Part shown: piece by piece, positions 59,699 through 64,000 of the stretch
Numbering within the stretch: the stretch's first letter is position 1
How the letters are laid out: each line of letters opens with the position of its first letter
From: Pseudoramibacter fermentans
Lineage (GTDB): Bacteria; Bacillota; Clostridia; Eubacteriales; Eubacteriaceae
Assembly (NCBI GenBank): GCA_009493725.1
Contig: VOGB01000005.1
Coordinates: 248,001 to 312,000 of the forward strand
Length of the DNA stretch: 64,000 bases
Reading direction: 5' to 3'
The notes under the pieces: model-generated
The model's database searches: none
What the model saw: the letters and a program-made list of their open reading frames with translations, nothing else
What the model was told of the DNA's origin: nothing
Position numbers and translations under genes: made by a program

Positions 59699-60721
59699 CT
59701 ATCTCAGCTGAAGAAATACGACGGCGATGTACACCACCGCGCCCAGCGCCGCAAACACCATTTCCGAGCCGGTCATGATCTTCAAGCACTGATGGACGGT
59801 GTCCGCCGTCAGCGGTGCGTCCGCGTCGCCAATGGTCGGCTTTTCCACCACCTCGCCGAAATACACATTGGTGCCGCCGATCTGAACCCGCAGAAGCCCG
59901 GCGGCCGCCGATTCGGGATGCCCGGCGTTGGGGCTTTTGTGCATATTGTGGTCCCGCTTGTAAACGCGCACGCCGTTTTTAAAATCGAACCCGAGGGCCG
60001 CGCCGGCGATGAGCATCATCCACGAGCCGAGGCGCGCGATCGGGAAATTAAAGGCGTCGTCGAGCTTCGCCGGGAAAAAGCCGTAATGGGTGTAGGGCTT
60101 CTGGATGTAGCCCGTCATCGAGTCCATCGTGTTCACCGCCTTGTAAACCATCGCCAGGGTCAGCGGCGAAAGGAACCAGACGAAGTGCTGCAGGATCAGG
60201 CCGACGAACATGTAAAACAGCGGCGCGAGAATCCCGTCGATGGTGTTTTCCGCCGTCGTTTCCACCGTCGCGCGAATCACGTCGTGTTCCGAAAGGGCGC
60301 TCGTGTCCCGGCCGCAGAGGTAGCCGACCTGCACCCGCGCCTCCTCGAGATCGCCGGCCCTCAGCGCCTTCACCACGCCCTCAACCGCCTGGCGCAGACT
60401 CTTTTCCGCGAGGGTCGTTCCGAGGAACCACAGGGTCACGACGACGAACACCGCCGGATGGATTTTCAGGCACAGCCACTGCACGCCGGTGGTCACCGCG
60501 CCGGTCACCGCGATGACGACGACCCACATCAAAAGGCCCTTGGCTCGGGAGGCGTCTTTGATTTCTGGCGTGGTGTTCAGTTTTTTAGTCAGGGCGCCGA
60601 TCAATTTGCCGATCCAGACAATCGGGTGGGGAATTTTTACCGGATCGCCGACGAGCCAGTCCAGCGCCACCGCCCCGAGGATCAGCAGCATCCACCACAA
60701 ATAGGGTACAGAACCAGCCAT
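59699..60721 (-). CDS. cbiB: Adenosylcobinamide-phosphate synthase
   Basis: CbiB joins cobyric acid to aminopropanol (phosphate). The 340-residue membrane protein has the conserved WLVGDPVKIPHPIVWIGKLI start, ETTAENTIDGILAPLFY and the YKAVNTMDSMTGY motif, with about five hydrophobic segments. Its start shares one base with the cobQ stop. It precedes cobD by 32 bp. Confidence 0.94.
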   Translation of the reverse strand: MAGSVPYLWWMLLILGAVALDWLVGDPVKIPHPIVWIGKLIGALTKKLNTTPEIKDASRAKGLLMWVVVIAVTGAVTTGVQWLCLKIHPAVFVVVTLWFLGTTLAEKSLRQAVEGVVKALRAGDLEEARVQVGYLCGRDTSALSEHDVIRATVETTAENTIDGILAPLFYMFVGLILQHFVWFLSPLTLAMVYKAVNTMDSMTGYIQKPYTHYGFFPAKLDDAFNFPIARLGSWMMLIAGAALGFDFKNGVRVYKRDHNMHKSPNAGHPESAAAGLLRVQIGGTNVYFGEVVEKPTIGDADAPLTADTVHQCLKIMTGSEMVFAALGAVVYIAVVFLQLR

Positions 60722-62235
60722 CAGTGCTGCTGGCTCCCGTCGAGAATGGCCATGATCTGATCCATGTCGACCGCTTCCTTCACCGTCTTGGCCAATAAAT
60801 CGTACTGACTTTCCTTAAAGGCCTGGTAATCGTGGACGGCGCCGGCCGCGATGTGCTTCTTCGCCTTGATCTGATTCAGCAGGCTTTCCCGCAGCTCGTC
60901 GTTGTCGAAAATGCCGTGGAGGTAGGTTCCGACGACGGTCTTGTCCGGCGAAACCGCACCGTCGTAGCGCCCGTCGGCGAGCTTCGCGAAGGGCTTCGTC
61001 TCCGCGGTTCTCGGGCGGGACTGCCCCATGTGGATTTCGTAGCCGCGCACCTTTTTGTCGTCCGGGTCGATGTCGAGAAAGCCGTTGAGCATCGTGCCCG
61101 TTTCCTGGGTCGTCGTCTTCGTTTCCTCGAGCTCGGTGTCGATGTCGAGCAGGCCGAGGCCTTCAATGATGTCCGCTTGGGATTCGACGTGGTGCGGGTC
61201 GGAAATGGTCTTGCCGATGATCTGGTAGCCGCCGCAGATGCCCACCACCGGCACGCCTTCTTCGTGTTTTTTGATGATCGCGTCGGCCATCTTCGACATC
61301 TTCAGGTGCTTGACGTCGTCGATGGTGTTCTTCGATCCCGGAATCACGAGGAGATCCGGTTCGGACCGTTCGATTTCCCGTTCGTTCTTGTAATATTCGA
61401 CCGACACTTCCGGATACATGTCGAACACCGTCGCGTCGGTGAAGTTGGAGACGTGGCGGAGGCGGACGATGCCGATTTTGATCTGGCCTTCGTGTTTGCC
61501 GTACCAGCGGTCCGTCACCGAGTCCTCGTCGTCGATGACGACCCGGGTGTAGGGCACCACGCCGAGGCAGGGCACGTGGAGCATCGGGTCCATCATCTCA
61601 ATCCCCGGCTTCAGCAGTTCGACGTCGCCTCGGAATTTGTTGATTAAATACCCGGCAAAGCGCGCCTGTTCGTCGGGCGGCAATAATTTGATCGTGCCGT
61701 AAATGGACGCGAAGACCCCGCCGCGGTCGATGTCCCCGATGAGAACCACCGGCGCGTCGATCATTTCCGCCAGCCCCATGTTGACGATGTCGTTGTCCCG
61801 GAGGTTAATTTCCGCCGGGCTGCCGGCGCCTTCGATCACGACGACGTCTGCCTCAGCCGCCAGCGTGTTGTAGGCGTCCATGACGACGTCGGTCAGCTGG
61901 CTCTTGTAGCGGTGGTATTCCGCCGCGTCCATGTTGAATTCGGCGACGCCGTTCAAAATCACTTGAGAGCCCACATCCGAATTGGGCTTGAGCAGAACGG
62001 GATTCATGCGGACGTCCGGTTCGACCCGGGCGCATTCCGCCTGGGTGACCTGCGCGCGGCCCATTTCCTTTCCGTCTTTGGTTATGAAAGAATTGAGCGC
62101 CATGTTCTGCGCCTTGAAGGGTCTGACGGTCATGCCCATGTCACTTAAAATCCGGCACATCGCCGCGCAGATCAGGCTCTTCCCCACCGACGAGCCGGTG
62201 CCCTGAAACATAATTTTTTTAGCTTGCTTTCCCAT
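60721..62235 (-). CDS. cobQ: Cobyric acid synthase
   Basis: CobQ/CbiP amidates four side chains of adenosylcobyrinate diamide. The 504 residues have an N-terminal ATP-binding domain (GTGSSVGKSLICAAMCRI, AQNMALNS) and a C-terminal class I glutaminase (GICGGYQIIG with Cys, and a late HGIFDND). Length is standard. It overlaps cbiB by one base and follows cobK by 32 bp. Confidence 0.95.
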   Translation of the reverse strand: MGKQAKKIMFQGTGSSVGKSLICAAMCRILSDMGMTVRPFKAQNMALNSFITKDGKEMGRAQVTQAECARVEPDVRMNPVLLKPNSDVGSQVILNGVAEFNMDAAEYHRYKSQLTDVVMDAYNTLAAEADVVVIEGAGSPAEINLRDNDIVNMGLAEMIDAPVVLIGDIDRGGVFASIYGTIKLLPPDEQARFAGYLINKFRGDVELLKPGIEMMDPMLHVPCLGVVPYTRVVIDDEDSVTDRWYGKHEGQIKIGIVRLRHVSNFTDATVFDMYPEVSVEYYKNEREIERSEPDLLVIPGSKNTIDDVKHLKMSKMADAIIKKHEEGVPVVGICGGYQIIGKTISDPHHVESQADIIEGLGLLDIDTELEETKTTTQETGTMLNGFLDIDPDDKKVRGYEIHMGQSRPRTAETKPFAKLADGRYDGAVSPDKTVVGTYLHGIFDNDELRESLLNQIKAKKHIAAGAVHDYQAFKESQYDLLAKTVKEAVDMDQIMAILDGSQQH

Positions 62236-62267
62236 TCTATCTCCTCGATCCTATTTATCTGTTTTCT

Positions 62268-63014
62268 CTAAAGCCGGCTCAGCAGCTCGTCCACATTGGT
62301 GACGATCTCCGGATAATCCAGCGCGGGCCGGTCGACGCAGAGCACCTGCGCGCCGCTGTCCTTCGCCGCCGCGATCTTGTCCGCCACGCCGCCGACGTCG
62401 CCGGAGTCCTTCGTCGTCACGAAGCGGATGCCGAATTGGTCGATCATCACCGCGTTCATCGCCTTCGTAAAAGGCCCCTGCATTGCGACGATATGGCTCG
62501 GCTTGTAGCCGAGAGCCTCGCATTTGGCGAGGACGCCGGAGGTCGGCAGCACCCGGATGTAGAGCCGCTTTTTGTCCAGCGGCTGGTAATGGGCCAGCTC
62601 CCGGCTGCCCGTCGTCGTCAGCACGTTGCCCGGCGCTTTCTTTAAATAAGCGACCATCGCGTCGTAATCCGGAAAATGGCGGACGGCTTCCTGAAGTGCC
62701 GGCGCCATCGCGCCGATGCCCGGCCGCTCAAAGCGGATGTAGCGCAGCTTCGCCGCGGCGCAGGCCGCCATCGCGTTCGCCGAGGCCGCCTTCGCGTAGG
62801 GGTGGGTGCCGTCGACGACCGCCGTCACCCCGCTTTCAGCGAGAAAGGCTTCGAGCTCGCCCGCGTCCATCGCGCCGATGTGCCACTTCAAATGGGCGTT
62901 GGGCTTCGGCGCGTTGTAATCGGATATGGATGAGTAGATCACGTCGAAGCCGCGGGCCGACAGCTGTTCCGCGGCCTCCCGCCCGTCGGCGGTGCCCCCT
63001 TCGACGAAAATCAA
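62268..63014 (-). CDS. cobK: Precorrin-6A (cobalt-precorrin-6A) reductase
   Basis: The 248-residue protein has the CobK/CbiJ pattern: FVEGGTADGREAAEQL, DGTHPYAKAAS and TGSREL, with the NADPH-binding TTTGSRE region. The only good start is a TTG at 63014 that overlaps the cobJ stop by 4 bp (TTGA). Reading farther upstream is in the wrong frame of cobJ. It reduces the C18-C19 bond of the ring. Confidence 0.9.
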   Translation of the reverse strand: MIFVEGGTADGREAAEQLSARGFDVIYSSISDYNAPKPNAHLKWHIGAMDAGELEAFLAESGVTAVVDGTHPYAKAASANAMAACAAAKLRYIRFERPGIGAMAPALQEAVRHFPDYDAMVAYLKKAPGNVLTTTGSRELAHYQPLDKKRLYIRVLPTSGVLAKCEALGYKPSHIVAMQGPFTKAMNAVMIDQFGIRFVTTKDSGDVGGVADKIAAAKDSGAQVLCVDRPALDYPEIVTNVDELLSRL

Positions 63015-63760
63015 AGGGTGTACCCTCTGGGCGTGATCATCTTCTGGCCGTCGTCGGTGACGTAGGTCTTGGAATTGCCGATGATCACGAGGGAAAACAT
63101 GTTGATTTCCTGATCGCACATCTGATCCAGCGTCGTGATGCATTTTTTCTGGCCGTCGCGCATCGCGTTCTGCACGATGCCCACCGGGGTCTTCGGGTCC
63201 TTGACCTCGAGCAGGATTTCCTGACAGGTGTTGATATTGGTCGGGCGGCCCTTGCTCTTCGGATTGTACAGGGCGATGACGAAGTCCCCTTCGCCGGCCA
63301 GGCGGATGCGCTTCTTGATCAATTCCCAGTCGGTCAACAGGTTGGACAGGGAAATCACCGCGTAGTCGTGCATCAGCGGCGCGCCGAGAATCGACGCCGC
63401 TGCGTTGACCGCCGAAATGCCCGGCACGATTTCCACCTCGACGTCGGCCTTCTGCTTTTCGACGAGCTCCAGCATGATGCCGGCCATGCCGTACACGCCG
63501 GCGTCGCCGGAGCTGACCAGCGTCACGGTCTTGCCTTCTCCCGCCAAATCCAAGCATTCCTGGCAGCGGTCGACTTCCTTGCGCATGCCCGAGGCTTTAA
63601 GTTCTTTGCCCTGCACGCAGTCTAAATCCTTGATCAAATCGATATAGGTTTTGTATCCGACAACAATATCGGCGTCGGCCATCGAGGCCAGCGCCGCACC
63701 GGTCATGTGGTCCGCGTTGCCCGGACCGAGACCTGTCACGTAAATTTTCTTCTGATTCAT
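63011..63760 (-). CDS. cobJ: Precorrin-3B C17-methyltransferase
   Basis: The 249-residue SAM methylase has the tetrapyrrole-methylase start TGLGPGNADHMT, the SSGDAGVYGMAG loop, and VEIVPGISAVNAAAS. It matches CobJ/CbiH, which methylates C17 with ring contraction. With CbiG upstream it belongs to the anaerobic-type pathway. The start is the ATG at 63760 behind AGAGAGAAAG; the upstream in-frame reading lies in the cbiG end. Confidence 0.93.
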   Translation of the reverse strand: MNQKKIYVTGLGPGNADHMTGAALASMADADIVVGYKTYIDLIKDLDCVQGKELKASGMRKEVDRCQECLDLAGEGKTVTLVSSGDAGVYGMAGIMLELVEKQKADVEVEIVPGISAVNAAASILGAPLMHDYAVISLSNLLTDWELIKKRIRLAGEGDFVIALYNPKSKGRPTNINTCQEILLEVKDPKTPVGIVQNAMRDGQKKCITTLDQMCDQEINMFSLVIIGNSKTYVTDDGQKMITPRGYTL

Positions 63761-63773
63761 CTTTCTCTCTGCT

Positions 63774-64000
63774 TTATTTTTTGATTGAATTGGCCCTGCG
63801 CCACAGGGACAGGGTGACGCCGCCACCCTTGACCACCGGCGCCACGCAGGCGCCGTAATGGGAGGCCGTGTAGCCGGCCGGCTCGCTGACGCCGCGCAGC
63901 CCGGTCACCCGTTCGACAAAGTCCGAGCCGTCAAACCGGTCCTGCACCTTGCGGATCGCGTCGTCCGCCACGATTTCGACCGCCGCACCGAACTGCTCGG
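63774..64000 (-). CDS. cbiG: Cobalt-precorrin-5A hydrolase, C-terminal part (cut by window edge)
   Basis: The last 75 residues of the protein are visible, ending KKxTAA at 63774. They show the CbiG C-terminal pattern FVERVTGLRGVSEPAGYTAS. CbiG opens the lactone ring in the anaerobic cobalamin path. It ends 14 bp before cobJ. The rest of the operon lies to the right of the window. Confidence 0.85.
   Translation of the reverse strand, partial: EQFGAAVEIVADDAIRKVQDRFDGSDFVERVTGLRGVSEPAGYTASHYGACVAPVVKGGGVTLSLWRRANSIKK

Noticed and set aside
63015..63557. N-terminal extension of cobK
   Set aside because: It lies in another frame of cobJ, is Arg/Gly-rich and matches nothing; the TTG at 63014 gives the family start.
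57998..64000. Cobalamin riboswitch for the cob operon
   Set aside because: The operon enters from the right edge, and no B12-box-like sequence is visible in its short gaps; any riboswitch would be outside the window.

Overview
The window looks like part of the chromosome of an anaerobic, fairly GC-rich Firmicute close to Eubacteriaceae (Pseudoramibacter or Eubacterium type). The basis is content rather than a marker gene: a butyrate-type thl-crt-hbd operon, a FabK-based type II fatty-acid operon, a dnaX-ybaB-recR block, HPr with the regulatory serine, ImmR/ImmA-like and YolD-type genes, and corrin-ring genes of cobalamin synthesis. No rRNA, tRNA, insertion sequence, prophage or CRISPR array was seen. 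Coding is dense, intergenic gaps are short, and many genes overlap by 4 nt.

Layout. 1-2150 (minus): the start of an amino-acid-oxidase-like set (FAD subunit cut by the window edge, small 2Fe-2S subunit, ornithine-cyclodeaminase-like protein) behind a leader carrying a terminator-like hairpin. 2190-5295 (minus): thlA-crt-hbd, which turn acetyl-CoA into crotonyl-CoA. 5489-15304 (plus): accBCDA-fabHKDGFZ plus a MarR regulator, a nearly complete malonyl-CoA and fatty-acid elongation operon that lacks acpP. 15349-19401: an orphan small gene, then a HAD phosphatase, Ppx/GppA and a CPBP protein. 19416-27427 (minus): an EF-G paralog, DUF948 and YtxH envelope or stress proteins, HPr and Enzyme I of the PTS, RecR, YbaB and DnaX.

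27443-35765: a drug/metabolite exporter, a flavin reductase-like protein, a four-gene mutagenesis-type cassette (XRE repressor, ImmA/IrrE protease, Y-family polymerase, YolD) behind a large palindromic operator, a zinc-ribbon protein, gpmA, and an apbE-nhaC pair. 35789-43644: accessory and surface genes, namely DUF1810, a Cna-B protein without a sortase motif, a DJ-1 family protein, ferritin, a TetR regulator, and a 1206-residue pilin-like protein with tandem isopeptide-type repeats. The TetR gene and the pilin gene share a near-identical 18-bp promoter motif.

43772-64000: glgB alone, a two-gene AmmeMemoRadiSam system, a CcpN-type CBS regulator, an MBL hydrolase with a TSCPD protein, a TetR/P1B-ATPase divergent pair, a DUF1858 protein, a lipid kinase, an Fe-ADH family protein that has lost its metal ligands, a histidine phosphatase fused to an ArsC/Spx domain, a GlcD-type flavoprotein, and a minus-strand cobalamin operon (cbiG-cobJ-cobK-cobQ-cbiB-cobD-cobU) running in from the right edge.

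The observations that most deserve follow-up are the in-frame loss of the dNTP-contacting segment of the Y-family polymerase, the Fe-ADH pseudoenzyme, the shared TetR/pilin motif, the attenuator-like leader before the cyclodeaminase gene, and the phosphatase-ArsC fusion. All functional calls rest on reading motifs by eye; no database search was run.
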